A stretch of DNA of 64,000 nucleotides. Origin: Acidobacteria bacterium UBA2990 (lineage in GTDB: Bacteria; Acidobacteriota; Vicinamibacteria; Vicinamibacterales; UBA8438). Position numbers and translations under genes: made by a program. Below, in pieces: positions 27,403 through 35,992 of the stretch (position 1 is the stretch's first letter; each line of letters starts with the position of its first letter). The notes under the pieces are model-generated. The model worked only from the letters and a program-made list of their open reading frames with translations. It did not search any database and was not told the origin of the DNA. The stretch is from the NCBI GenBank assembly GCA_002347025.1, contig DEAE01000030.1, forward strand, positions 1-64,000, written 5' to 3'.

Positions 27403-29025
27403 CTATTGCACTATCAAAACACCCGCCTGCGTGAGTGATGTCCGTTGTACCCGGTCGAGCTCGATTAGCGCCTTTTGCTGATCGAGAATTGCCCGGAGTT
27501 CAGTATCTTGTGCAGCGGCCAAGTCTCGTTGGGCTTGAACCACAAAATAATTGGTTGATAATCCCGCGTCGAAGCGGCTTTGCTCGGCAGCCAGCTGTTC
27601 TTCAGCTAACTCTCGTGCTGCAGTCGCGGCCTCGATGCGTCGGTTGATCGCCTGGACCTGCACCACGGCATTGGTTACTTCGGTGGCCACCTGAAGTTCC
27701 AATTGCTGTAGTTGAGCTTGAACCTGTTGAGCTTGTAATTGAGCCCTGGCGTAGGCGGCGTCGGCTGCGCTTTGACCAAGAGGGTAACTTACGTTGACCT
27801 GCACGGTCCAAACTGGGAAATCGACATCGAACAGTTGGTCAAAGGCGTCACCGATACCCCCAGGAATTTGAGTAGTGACCCTGCCTCCGAGTCCAGATCG
27901 AAGATAGCGCGTGCCGCCTTGGCCTTGGAGTTGGTAGGTGCCTACTAAATCGATCGCTGGCAGGGTGTTGTTGCGCATTGCCGAAAGGTTGACATTATTG
28001 ATGTCGAGTTGTCTGCGTGATCTGGCCAGGTCGGTGCGTTCTTCAAGTGCTAGACGCAGAACACTTTCAAGATCAATGGGCTGAACGTCGAGGATCGGTC
28101 GGTCAACGGGAATTAGCGTTGCGTTCCAATACTCGTCGTCGGTACTCCCCACGATGAGTTGTTTCAGCGAGAGCTCTGCGGTTAATAGTGCTTGTTCTGC
28201 TTGGGCTAATGTTTGACGTCTGGCTGCCGCTTCTGAACGTGCCTGCACCACGTCTATTGGGGCGAGGGTCCCGATCTCGACGCGGGCTTCGTTGTCTCGG
28301 ACGAGGGCTTCGGCCAATTCGAGTGCCTGGTGCTGAACATCTAGCGTTTGGGTGGCGTAAACCAGTTCCCAGTAGGCGTTTCGGAGTGATGAGATCGTAT
28401 TGGTGACGGTTTGGCGTAGGTCTATGTCCGCGATGTCCCTGTTGATACGGGTAACCCGGATCTGCTGCCGGGTTGCGTCAATTTTAAAGCCGCGAAGTAG
28501 AGGTTGGGTGTAGGAGGCTTGAAAGTTGGTTCGATAACTTGGGTTGTAGCTCGTAAAAAAGTTTGTTGATGAAGACCTATTGTTGTTCATGTTTACTTGG
28601 TAATTACCGCCACCCCACGGGACGGATTGATTCAACCCTGAGTTGAAGATCGCGGTGTCGCTAACGACTGAATTTCCACCGTCAAGCTGCGTTGAGGCCG
28701 GGTTGGTTCGAGAGCTGTTGCTGACTGACGAATTGATTGATGGGCGGTAGGCCGATAATTGTTGTGCTAGGTTGAGGTCGAACACCTGAGGGTTGAGTCG
28801 CTGAACAGCTAGGTCGAGGTTCCGATCGAGGGCTTGCGCGATTGCCTCCTCGAGTGTCAACTCGATGTGGGGCCCTGAATCGGAGCTTTGTATTTTGGCC
28901 AGTCTGGCCGTGGCTTGTATGAGGAGGTCTGGGATGTCGTTCTGTTGGGGCTGGGCTACAGCCGACTCAATTGTTGTCAATAGTGTCGCTATGGCAATCA
29001 CGCCACAGGTGTTATTGCTCGACAT
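27403..29025 (-). CDS. TolC-family outer membrane efflux protein
   Basis: 540 residues with a signal peptide ending near AVAQ. Two long helical repeats with the TolC pattern are visible: ALDRNLDLAVQRLNPQVFD, then RNAYWELVYATQTLDVQHQAL with EARVEIGTLAPIDVVQARSE, and in the second half ARAQLQAQQVQAQLQQLELQ with QSRFDAGLSTNYFVVQAQRDL. It makes the outer-membrane and periplasmic tunnel of the efflux pump. It is the first of the four efflux genes and starts 138 bases after the Spy-like gene, a gap large enough for its own promoter. AGGAGC upstream supports the start. Confidence 0.93.
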   Translation of the reverse strand: MSSNNTCGVIAIATLLTTIESAVAQPQQNDIPDLLIQATARLAKIQSSDSGPHIELTLEEAIAQALDRNLDLAVQRLNPQVFDLNLAQQLSAYRPSINSSVSNSSRTNPASTQLDGGNSVVSDTAIFNSGLNQSVPWGGGNYQVNMNNNRSSSTNFFTSYNPSYRTNFQASYTQPLLRGFKIDATRQQIRVTRINRDIADIDLRQTVTNTISSLRNAYWELVYATQTLDVQHQALELAEALVRDNEARVEIGTLAPIDVVQARSEAAARRQTLAQAEQALLTAELSLKQLIVGSTDDEYWNATLIPVDRPILDVQPIDLESVLRLALEERTDLARSRRQLDINNVNLSAMRNNTLPAIDLVGTYQLQGQGGTRYLRSGLGGRVTTQIPGGIGDAFDQLFDVDFPVWTVQVNVSYPLGQSAADAAYARAQLQAQQVQAQLQQLELQVATEVTNAVVQVQAINRRIEAATAARELAEEQLAAEQSRFDAGLSTNYFVVQAQRDLAAAQDTELRAILDQQKALIELDRVQRTSLTQAGVLIVQ

Positions 29026-29163
29026 GATTGTCTTGCTCCTCTAAGGGTACGTGCAGAGTTCTATAATCTAGTCCTAGTGGCGGATGGTTGTTGCCTTCTA
29101 GCCAGATTCTAATGGCGGTGTCGTTCACTTGGGGCTTCGAGCCCGGTAGGGTGCAGAGTGTGG

Positions 29164-29622
29164 TTAGTTGCATCGTGGCTGGAAAGGTTTCGATGTTTGC
29201 TGGTGAACTGTTTGTGCTCCCAAAGATTTTAATCTAGCTCGCTGTTCCTGGTTGAGTACGCGGTACATGCGAAAGATCATTAAGGTTCTGGTCTTACGCA
29301 CTGTGCTCCGGGCCGCTTCAACACGATCAATTTGACGGATGACATCGATCTCGTCAGCAGACATCTCGGCGAGGATCTTCGATAACGCGGCTCTTTCGTT
29401 GTTTAGACGGCGAGTAGATTCATGGCTCTTGGCCAGTGTGCCGCTATAGATCTCGTCCAGCGAATCAACTTGCCCAGCGGATAGTTTGAGACGTGCCTTG
29501 ACTTCGCTCGATTGCCACCATCTTTGGCGTGTGGGGCTTTGTCCCATTGCGCCGGCAGAAGCTACGCTCAAAATTAGCAGAGCGCTAAGGGCATACATTC
29601 GGACACCCAACCATCTGTTCAT
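29164..29622 (-). CDS. Spy/CpxP-like periplasmic protein
   Basis: 152 residues with a signal peptide (YALSALLILSVASAGAMG). The mature part is all-helical. KARLKLSAGQVDSLDEIY and RVLNQEQRARLKSLG match the two L-x-x-x-Q elements of the LTxxQ family (Spy, CpxP, ZraP). These proteins act as periplasmic chaperones or metal/stress sensors. It follows ispH by 63 bases and precedes tolC by 138 on the same strand, so it belongs to the sigma-factor run. Assignment is by motif spacing and context. Confidence 0.7.
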   Translation of the reverse strand: MNRWLGVRMYALSALLILSVASAGAMGQSPTRQRWWQSSEVKARLKLSAGQVDSLDEIYSGTLAKSHESTRRLNNERAALSKILAEMSADEIDVIRQIDRVEAARSTVRKTRTLMIFRMYRVLNQEQRARLKSLGAQTVHQQTSKPFQPRCN

Positions 29623-29685
29623 GTGACCTCCGGTATTCCTTATGCAGATTACCAGAGCTTAAGACAGCAGAGGGGCACTAAATGT

Positions 29686-30942
29686 TTACCGTTTATCGGT
29701 TGCTAGGGGTTCAAGGCGTTCTAAGATTTGCCCAACCACTGAATCTGGGGTTGAGGCCCCTGCCGTCAGGCCAATCCTGACTAGGTGGCCATGGGGTAAC
29801 CAGTCACGGGTGCAGATTTCTGGGCTGGTTGTTCCGGGTGCCGTTGGCGGGGATAGTTCTCCCGGGTGATGTCTGATCTCTCGGCTGGAAACCAAACAGG
29901 CTGCGTCGGCGATATGGTAGGTTGGCACGCGCTTGCCTGCGAGGCGAGCTAGGTTTCTAGTGTTGCTGCTGTTGTATCCGCCGATGACGATCATGAGGTC
30001 AAGGTCTTGATGGTCGAGCAACATCTTGACGGCATCTTGTCGATCTTGGGTGGCGCTGCAGATGGTGTCGAAAGCGCGGTAGTGATAGGCGAGTGTGGAT
30101 TCCTCGCTGCCATATCTGTCAATCATCGCTTGCTTGATTAGTTCGCCGATCCTGAGCGATTCTGACATCAGCATGGTTGTCTGGTTGGCGAGACCGACCC
30201 GTCGCAGATCTCTTTCTGGAGTGAAACCGGGAGATACGGCGCCAGTAAAACGGGACAGAAACGTTGCCGTGTCCCCGCCGTTACGTATGAAATCACAGAC
30301 GAGTGTTGCTTCGGCTTGATCTAGGACAACCAGAGAGTGGCCGTTAGGATATTTTTGAACCTGGGAGGCAGTAGCTTGGGTTTCCTCATGACGGACTTTG
30401 CCGTGGATGATCGCGGTGTAGCCATCACGTGAGTACTGGAGCACATTCTTCCAGACGTTCAGTACTGAGCCGCATGTTGTGTCGACGAGTGTGCAGCCTT
30501 GTTCCTGAAGTTGGACTAGCATTCCTACTGTCACACCGAATGCCGGCAGTATGACTACGTCGTCTGGGGTGAGGGCTTCTCTGCTTTCGCCGGGGTCGGT
30601 TAAGAATCTGATGCCGGCTGAGCGGAGGCGGTCATTGACTCTAGGATTGTGAATGATTTCTCCTGTCAAGAATATCTGTCGTGTCGGAAATTTCCGGCGT
30701 GCTTGGTATGCGTAGTCGACAGCTCGATCGACTCCGTAGCAGAAGCCAAATTCAGCTGCAAGATGAACCCGCAGATGGCCCGTTTGCCACTTGTTGTTGT
30801 TTGCTCGTACACGATCCACAAGTGTGCTGTGATAATCCGCCGCCAGTTCACCGGCAACGGCTTGTTTCATAGCTAGGCCCTTCCGGAACATTGGGGCCGG
30901 TCTGCCTGGCGCGCTGTTGTCTGGGACAGGAACCGTGGTCAC
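29686..30942 (-). CDS. ispH: 4-hydroxy-3-methylbut-2-enyl diphosphate reductase
   Basis: 418 residues, longer than the roughly 310 of E. coli IspH. It is the last enzyme of the MEP isoprenoid pathway and holds a 4Fe-4S cluster. The three cluster cysteines are in FGFCYGVDRAV, DTTCGSV and TICSATQDRQDA; the GGYNSSNT loop and the HPGE element are present. The N-terminal extension and the ATQDRQDA form resemble the cyanobacterial/plant-type enzymes. Its start overlaps the stop of the anti-sigma gene by four bases, so it is translated with it. An internal ATG at codon 18 could also serve. This placement next to a stress regulator is unusual. Confidence 0.96.
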   Translation of the reverse strand: MTTVPVPDNSAPGRPAPMFRKGLAMKQAVAGELAADYHSTLVDRVRANNNKWQTGHLRVHLAAEFGFCYGVDRAVDYAYQARRKFPTRQIFLTGEIIHNPRVNDRLRSAGIRFLTDPGESREALTPDDVVILPAFGVTVGMLVQLQEQGCTLVDTTCGSVLNVWKNVLQYSRDGYTAIIHGKVRHEETQATASQVQKYPNGHSLVVLDQAEATLVCDFIRNGGDTATFLSRFTGAVSPGFTPERDLRRVGLANQTTMLMSESLRIGELIKQAMIDRYGSEESTLAYHYRAFDTICSATQDRQDAVKMLLDHQDLDLMIVIGGYNSSNTRNLARLAGKRVPTYHIADAACLVSSREIRHHPGELSPPTAPGTTSPEICTRDWLPHGHLVRIGLTAGASTPDSVVGQILERLEPLATDKR

Positions 30943-31676
30943 CGGATGGTAGGGGTTGTGTCGCGGACACTCGGCGTCAGCGCATCGATAGAGGCCAATT
31001 CGGTTATCTGGCCGGTTGTTGAAGAAAGGGTGAACCCTCCTGCCGATTCGTATTTGGCAATTATGAGCTCGAACTCTTCTAGTGATATTTGTGAGTGAGG
31101 GCCAGAAGCAGTTACGGCCGCTGACTGCATTCTCATGGTATCAGTGGTACCGACTGTTGGGCTGGCCTGGGCCGGTCCCGGAGACTGGTTCAAGGCTGAA
31201 ACATGGGTGACGCTTGATGGGAGGGGGACAGTAGCGAAGTCAAAGGAGTGGCTGGCAAAAAGTCCCAACAATAAGACAGCGGCAGCTGTGGTGGGAAGCT
31301 GGATAGATCTAGGAAACAAATTGACTGGTTTTGGTAAGTAAAACCTAGCTGAAAACTTTGGGGCCGGTGTCAAATCCGTTCTTGGCATTTCCTGGACTAG
31401 GCGCCTGACGATTTGTCTACGCTGATCTTCAAGTCTTTCAGGGCTGAATGCCGCCTGGAAGTTAGCCTCTATCTCGTCAGGCAGCTTTGTCAGGGCGGTG
31501 GTCATGTCGGTTAGACGGTCTGAGCAATGGCTACAGATCAGGAGGTGACTGGTTTCTGTTTCATCTGGCCTGTCCGTATGTGGTGCGAGGGACATGCGTA
31601 GCAGGCAGTCGTCGGAGAGGTGGCGCCGGGATGGTGATCCAGAGAGTCGAAGAAGAAGTGAGATCAACCCTGTCAT
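30939..31676 (-). CDS. Anti-sigma factor with zinc-binding motif and one membrane helix
   Basis: 245 residues. HLLICSHC (His44, Cys48, Cys51) is the HxxxCxxC core of ZAS-type anti-sigma factors. One membrane helix lies at about 126-142 (LPTTAAAVLLLGLFASH), leaving an N-terminal cytoplasmic domain and a Ser/Thr-rich periplasmic tail of about 100 residues. It lies 27 bases after the ECF sigma gene and probably holds that sigma factor at the membrane until an envelope signal releases it. No protease or sensory domain is fused. The tail shows no known fold. Confidence 0.8.
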   Translation of the reverse strand: MTGLISLLLRLSGSPSRRHLSDDCLLRMSLAPHTDRPDETETSHLLICSHCSDRLTDMTTALTKLPDEIEANFQAAFSPERLEDQRRQIVRRLVQEMPRTDLTPAPKFSARFYLPKPVNLFPRSIQLPTTAAAVLLLGLFASHSFDFATVPLPSSVTHVSALNQSPGPAQASPTVGTTDTMRMQSAAVTASGPHSQISLEEFELIIAKYESAGGFTLSSTTGQITELASIDALTPSVRDTTPTIR

Positions 31677-31703
31677 TGTTCAAGCTACTTAGTGTATCGA
31701 GCT

Positions 31704-32432
31704 TCAGGTTTGTGTGTTACCTGCTCCCGCAGTAAACGCTAACTCACTTGAACTCTGGCTTTTCACATTTTCCGGAGATACAGAGCTCGCGTTACGGGGG
31801 TTCAGTAAAGTGGTACGAACAAGTAGCACACGTAATTTCCGCAGGGCGCGAAACAAGTGAACCCGTACGGTCGATTCCTTTAGACCCATGATATCGCCAA
31901 CTTCGCCTGTTGAAAAGCCTTGAAGCTGGCTCAGGACTACGGCGGTCCTCTGGCGGTGAGGCAACTTCTCCATTGCGGTCTGTAACCATTGGCTGCGCTC
32001 TGTAGAAAGTAGGGCCTCTTCGGGTGACTTGGATTGGTTCGCGATTGGTTCCTGGAATGGGTGGTTCCTGGATTCCATGGGAATCACCAGCCTATCGCGA
32101 CGCTTTCTGGCTTTGAGGCGGTCGAAGCAAGTGTTGACAAGTATCGTTGCGAACCATGCTTCGAAATGGGAGTCTTCTCGAAATGAAGGTAACTTCAGAA
32201 ATGCCTTGAGGAAAGCGTCTTGCACTGCCTCTTCTGCCTCTGTAGGTTCTCTCAAATAGCTATAGGCGATACGCGCAGCACGGGCTTGGTTTAGCGTGAC
32301 GAGCTCGCCAAATTTGTTGGCGGCCGCCTCCCGTTGCCCTTTGGCGATCAGTAATTTGATCTTGCTAGTCAATGCCTCTGGATCCACGTTAAGCTTGCTG
32401 CCTGTGCCGGAAAGTATCTTCGAATGCGTCAC
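31704..32432 (-). CDS. ECF sigma factor (RNA polymerase sigma-70 family)
   Basis: 242 residues. Region 2 spans about 45-110 (AYSYLREPTEAEEAVQDAF, FEAWFATILVNTCFDRL) and region 4 about 145-203 (LPHRQRTAVVLSQLQGF, then the helix-turn-helix with GLKESTVRVHLFRALRKL). There is no region 1.1 or 3, as in the ECF (RpoE-like) group. A 35-residue C-terminal tail is Ser/Asn-rich. The GTG start at 32432 has no clear ribosome site. It heads the run with its anti-sigma factor, ispH, the Spy-like gene and the efflux genes, and is likely to control them. Confidence 0.92.
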   Translation of the reverse strand: MTHSKILSGTGSKLNVDPEALTSKIKLLIAKGQREAAANKFGELVTLNQARAARIAYSYLREPTEAEEAVQDAFLKAFLKLPSFREDSHFEAWFATILVNTCFDRLKARKRRDRLVIPMESRNHPFQEPIANQSKSPEEALLSTERSQWLQTAMEKLPHRQRTAVVLSQLQGFSTGEVGDIMGLKESTVRVHLFRALRKLRVLLVRTTLLNPRNASSVSPENVKSQSSSELAFTAGAGNTQT

Positions 32433-32810
32433 TTGTAGAGTACTCGGTGGCCGTTTCTGGCGGTGGAATCTCTATTTTCCAAGAATAGAAACTCCTTTCG
32501 CATTAAGTTAATGTCAAACGTTTGATTAAATCATATGTTTGATGGCTTTCGAAAGTCCAGCCTTAAACTTTTCTTGCGTCTAACATAATTCGGAATCCAC
32601 TCGGGTGTTTACTACAAATACAACCACCATTTAGGCTAGGTATCAGACGAGTAGAGTGGGCGTGGTGGACAGATGCACTGGACGTCCCCCAGGTTTGTAC
32701 CCGCAGGACCATTCTTCGTACGCAGGGAAGAGCCGAGGCTGGCTTGCCGGATTTCAATAAGGGTGTCGGACGAACTGGTCTAGCGGTCAGCTCAAGGAGA
32801 GCTAGTGGGT
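32433..32810. other. Intergenic region upstream of the ECF sigma operon
   Basis: 378 bases between two leftward genes. On the leftward strand TTGACA occurs near 32510, but no -10 box stands at proper spacing. An AT-rich patch with the palindrome CAAACGTTTG lies around 32514-32523. An autoregulated ECF promoter is expected but I could not identify it. No RNA gene was recognised. Confidence 0.4.
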
Positions 32811-33788
32811 TCAAGTCGTGGGCTGAACAGAGTGCGGTTCGATCCAGGTGCCCGGATAATAGTGACCCAGAATTGATTCTAGTGAGTCACCTCGTCGAAC
32901 GCGAGCGATTGCCCCAAGTTGACACAATCCCACGCCATGTCCAAACCCTGTGCCTTGAAATAGAAACTGGCCCGAAGTGACGTGAACCGTAAATTGTGAG
33001 CTGCGGAATACTCGTCCTCCGAGCTTTCCGCTAATGATCGAGCGTAGTCGTTCACCCCTAACTTTCTTATTTTCTGTGCCCTCTAACATCACTTCAGTAG
33101 CCCTACCGCCCTGGTCATATCTGAGCACGACTACGCTATCGAGCCGTTGGCCAACCCTTGTGTCACGGTGAGCGTTGAGAATGTCACGGAGCTGGTCGGG
33201 GGCAATCTTGATAAGCCAGCTATCCCTGGGGGGAAACTTACAGAGCTGGTCTTCTACCCCGGAAAGATACACTGGTCCTAAACCGCCCCAAATAGCGGTT
33301 GCCGAACTCGTATGTCCGCCGCAATCGGCATGAAATACAGCCTGAATCGGCCCGTTGCCGTCGGTGATGATGAGTCCTTCTGTGCGGGCGACTGCATCGG
33401 ACACGAGTTTCGAAATCCTACTCGGCGGACTGGAAGAAGAACGATAAATCTGACAGTGGGTGGTGGAGCATAAGTCGAACCCCTCATAGCTATGGCGGCC
33501 CAGATTAGCTAATGCGTAGGTACGGGCAAGAATTGACTGAAGCTGGGCTAACTGAGAGGCTGAAGCTAGGTTGGATGCTGAAAGTGGCATCTCAGCTGGT
33601 ACTGACCCGCGCACGTATTCCTCAAGATAGACTTTCTGAATGTGCTGTCCGGTGCCGACCGCTACACGAATGATAGGAAAATTATCCCCAACAGATTGTT
33701 GTGGTGCAGGTTCTACGTACCGGCTTGCGCATCCAGTGGCGGTGATTATCACTAGAGTGAGCACTTGGATTGGCAAGTTTGGTCGCAT
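32811..33788 (-). CDS. SpoIID/LytB-domain lipoprotein
   Basis: 325 residues. The N-terminus has a hydrophobic stretch ending ITATGC, so Cys19 is a likely lipidation site. SpoIID marks are VYLEEYVRGSVPAEM, LQSILARTYALANLGRH, DLCSTTHCQIYR, VFHADCGGHTSSA and the C-terminal GTGFGHGVGLCQLGA. SpoIID enzymes are lytic transglycosylases acting on peptidoglycan stripped of stem peptides; in non-spore-formers they serve in wall remodelling or amidase activation. The catalytic Glu in VPAEM is present. It is not close enough to neighbours to be called an operon. Confidence 0.9.
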   Translation of the reverse strand: MRPNLPIQVLTLVIITATGCASRYVEPAPQQSVGDNFPIIRVAVGTGQHIQKVYLEEYVRGSVPAEMPLSASNLASASQLAQLQSILARTYALANLGRHSYEGFDLCSTTHCQIYRSSSSPPSRISKLVSDAVARTEGLIITDGNGPIQAVFHADCGGHTSSATAIWGGLGPVYLSGVEDQLCKFPPRDSWLIKIAPDQLRDILNAHRDTRVGQRLDSVVVLRYDQGGRATEVMLEGTENKKVRGERLRSIISGKLGGRVFRSSQFTVHVTSGQFLFQGTGFGHGVGLCQLGAIARVRRGDSLESILGHYYPGTWIEPHSVQPTT

Positions 33789-34269
33789 GGTAGGACGGCT
33801 CTCCAGGTTCCGGCTGTTTCTCCTGGGTTTTGCTGTTTTTGGGCCCCGCGCTGGGGTCCTGCTTTTAGATTTAGATCAGCCGACAGCATTCCTCAAGCTA
33901 CGACTGAACTGTCATCATCATACCGTGCCGCGGTCGAGAAGAAGTGTTACAAGTTTGGGTAGGGAGTTGACCAAGATTTGACGCATTCGTGAGTGGATCA
34001 TAGGATGGGTGAAGGTGGGCACTGTGGCAGGCGCTCTTGATCTGCTGGGACGGCCTTCTGTGGAGCTGTTTCTAGCGCGTTAAAACCTGATTAAAGTCGA
34101 TCCGGCGTTGCCGCTCTTTATTCGCAATGCTCTATATTGAACGGTGGTCTAATTGGCTAGGTGCCTCGCTGGTTGGTGCCGGGGGCGGTCGGTCCGCTGT
34201 TTCCCAGCAGTCTGTGCATCAAAGGTCGACAACCCGAAAAGTGAATAAATTTGGAGACTATTAGGACGG
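33789..34269. other. Intergenic region with an orphan hairpin
   Basis: 481 bases between a leftward lipoprotein gene and rightward pckA. GGGCCCC (33841-33847) pairs with GGGGTCC (33853-33859) with one G-T pair, followed by TGCTTTTA. No rightward gene precedes it. Nearer pckA, TTGCCG around 34112 and TATATT about 19 bases later may be a weak promoter. No open frame with coding character was seen. Confidence 0.4.
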
Positions 34270-35880
34270 ATGGGAAACGTGAGCACTGACCAGCGACTTG
34301 AATCTGTGGGTATCGTGGATCCGGCTTCAATATTTTGGAATTTATCCACGGCTGCTCTCTATGAGGAGGCAGTAGCCCGTCGCGAGGGTACCGTTGTTAC
34401 TGGGGGTGCAATTGTCTGTCGGACAGGGCCACACACCGGTCGATCTCCTCGCGATCGTTTTCTTGTTGATGAACCATCCAGTTCAGCCAACATTAATTGG
34501 GGAGAAGTCAATCGTGGAATCTCGGTAGAACAATTTGAGGCTGTACACAAGGTGGTAGTCGAACACCTTAAGGGGAAGGACCTGTTTGTTCAGGATTGTT
34601 ATGCAGGTGCTGATCCGGCATATCGGTTGCCGGTGCGCGTTGTGACGGAGCAAGCTTGGCACTCGCTTTTTGCGCGGCACATGCTTATCACTGAATCCGA
34701 TCGTGCCAAGCTTGTGGATCACGTTCCCGAGTTGACAGTTATCAATGCGGCATCTTGTTTAGCTGATCCAGCTAAGCACGGAACCCACTCAGAGGTGTTC
34801 ATACTTCTGGACTTGGCACAGAAGCTTGTGCTGATCGGAGGCACCAGTTACGCAGGTGAAATCAAGAAATCTGTTTTCTCAGTGATGAATTATCTTTTGC
34901 CGCTTCGGCGTGTGATGCCGATGCACTGTTCGGCAAACGTGGGTCGATCTGGAGATTCGGCCCTCTTTTTCGGTCTGTCTGGAACCGGGAAGACCACACT
35001 TTCGAGTGACCCTGGTCGGCGTCTTATTGGCGATGATGAGCATGGTTGGAGCGACCAGGGGATTTTCAATTTCGAAGGTGGGTGTTACGCGAAGATGATC
35101 CGATTGTCGGCTGACGCCGAGCCCCAGATCTATGCGACGACTAGAAAATTTGGCACAGTGCTTGAGAATGTCACCGTTGACCCCGTGACACGTCAGCTTG
35201 ACTTCGATGATGACTCGGCGACTGAAAACACCCGAGGAGCGTATCCACTCGTTGCGATCGATTCTTATGTTAAATCTGGACAGGGGGAACATCCTCGGCA
35301 TTTGTTTATGTTGACGGCTGATGCGTTTGGTGTGCTTCCACCGATTGCGCGCCTTACACCACCGGCTGCGATGTATCACTTTTTGTCTGGCTACACGGCC
35401 AAAGTGGCTGGAACAGAACGGGGAGTTACAGAACCAACAGCTACCTTTAGTACCTGTTTTGGAGCTCCATTTATGATCTGGCCGCCTACGACCTACTCAA
35501 CACTGCTGGGCGAGCGGATCGCGGAGCATGGAACCACTTGTTGGCTCGTTAACACAGGGTGGACCGGTGGCCCATTTGGAGTGGGACACCGGATGCCGAT
35601 TGTCCACACACGTGCCCTCATTTCAGCGGCGCTTTCTGGCGCTCTAGATAATGTAGGCTGCGCATCGGATCCCGTGTTCCAGGTTGATGTGCCGGTTCTG
35701 TGTCCCGGAGTGCCGACTGAGGTCCTGAGGCCTCGTGGCACTTGGGCTAACGGCTCAGATTATGATGCTCAGGCCGAAAAACTTGCGAAGATGTTCGCCA
35801 AAAATTTCGAGAAGTTTTCCGATTTAGCTTCGGCTGAAGTGATCGCAGCGGGACCTCGGGTAAATTTCTCGGATATGTAG
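34270..35880 (+). CDS. pckA: Phosphoenolpyruvate carboxykinase (ATP)
   Basis: 536 residues. It converts oxaloacetate and ATP to phosphoenolpyruvate, CO2 and ADP, the entry to gluconeogenesis. The P-loop FGLSGTGKTTLSSDP, the metal site GDDEHGW, the substrate loop CRTGPHTGRSPRDRF, the EIKKSVFSVMNYLLP block and the ATP-type FSTCFGAPFMIWPP are all there, so it is the ATP and not the GTP enzyme. AGGACGG stands just before ATG. It is followed after about 110 bases by gatB, with a weak hairpin between them. Likely expressed under carbon limitation, in line with cstA nearby, but no control site was found. Confidence 0.97.
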   Translation: MGNVSTDQRLESVGIVDPASIFWNLSTAALYEEAVARREGTVVTGGAIVCRTGPHTGRSPRDRFLVDEPSSSANINWGEVNRGISVEQFEAVHKVVVEHLKGKDLFVQDCYAGADPAYRLPVRVVTEQAWHSLFARHMLITESDRAKLVDHVPELTVINAASCLADPAKHGTHSEVFILLDLAQKLVLIGGTSYAGEIKKSVFSVMNYLLPLRRVMPMHCSANVGRSGDSALFFGLSGTGKTTLSSDPGRRLIGDDEHGWSDQGIFNFEGGCYAKMIRLSADAEPQIYATTRKFGTVLENVTVDPVTRQLDFDDDSATENTRGAYPLVAIDSYVKSGQGEHPRHLFMLTADAFGVLPPIARLTPPAAMYHFLSGYTAKVAGTERGVTEPTATFSTCFGAPFMIWPPTTYSTLLGERIAEHGTTCWLVNTGWTGGPFGVGHRMPIVHTRALISAALSGALDNVGCASDPVFQVDVPVLCPGVPTEVLRPRGTWANGSDYDAQAEKLAKMFAKNFEKFSDLASAEVIAAGPRVNFSDM

Positions 35881-35992
35881 TTATGAGCAGGCCTAGGTGG
35901 GGCCCTGCGGTCTAGGGAACCCCGTCTGTGGCGGGTTGCTCACATAGCAAGGTGGCAAGGACTAGGTCCTCTACTTGATCTCTCGTAGTGTC

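Noticed and set aside
32813..32845. tRNA-like T-loop strings GGTTCAAGTC and GGTTCGATCC
   Set aside because: The flanking bases do not pair into T-stems and no acceptor or anticodon arm fits; the region is the 3' end of the SpoIID gene.
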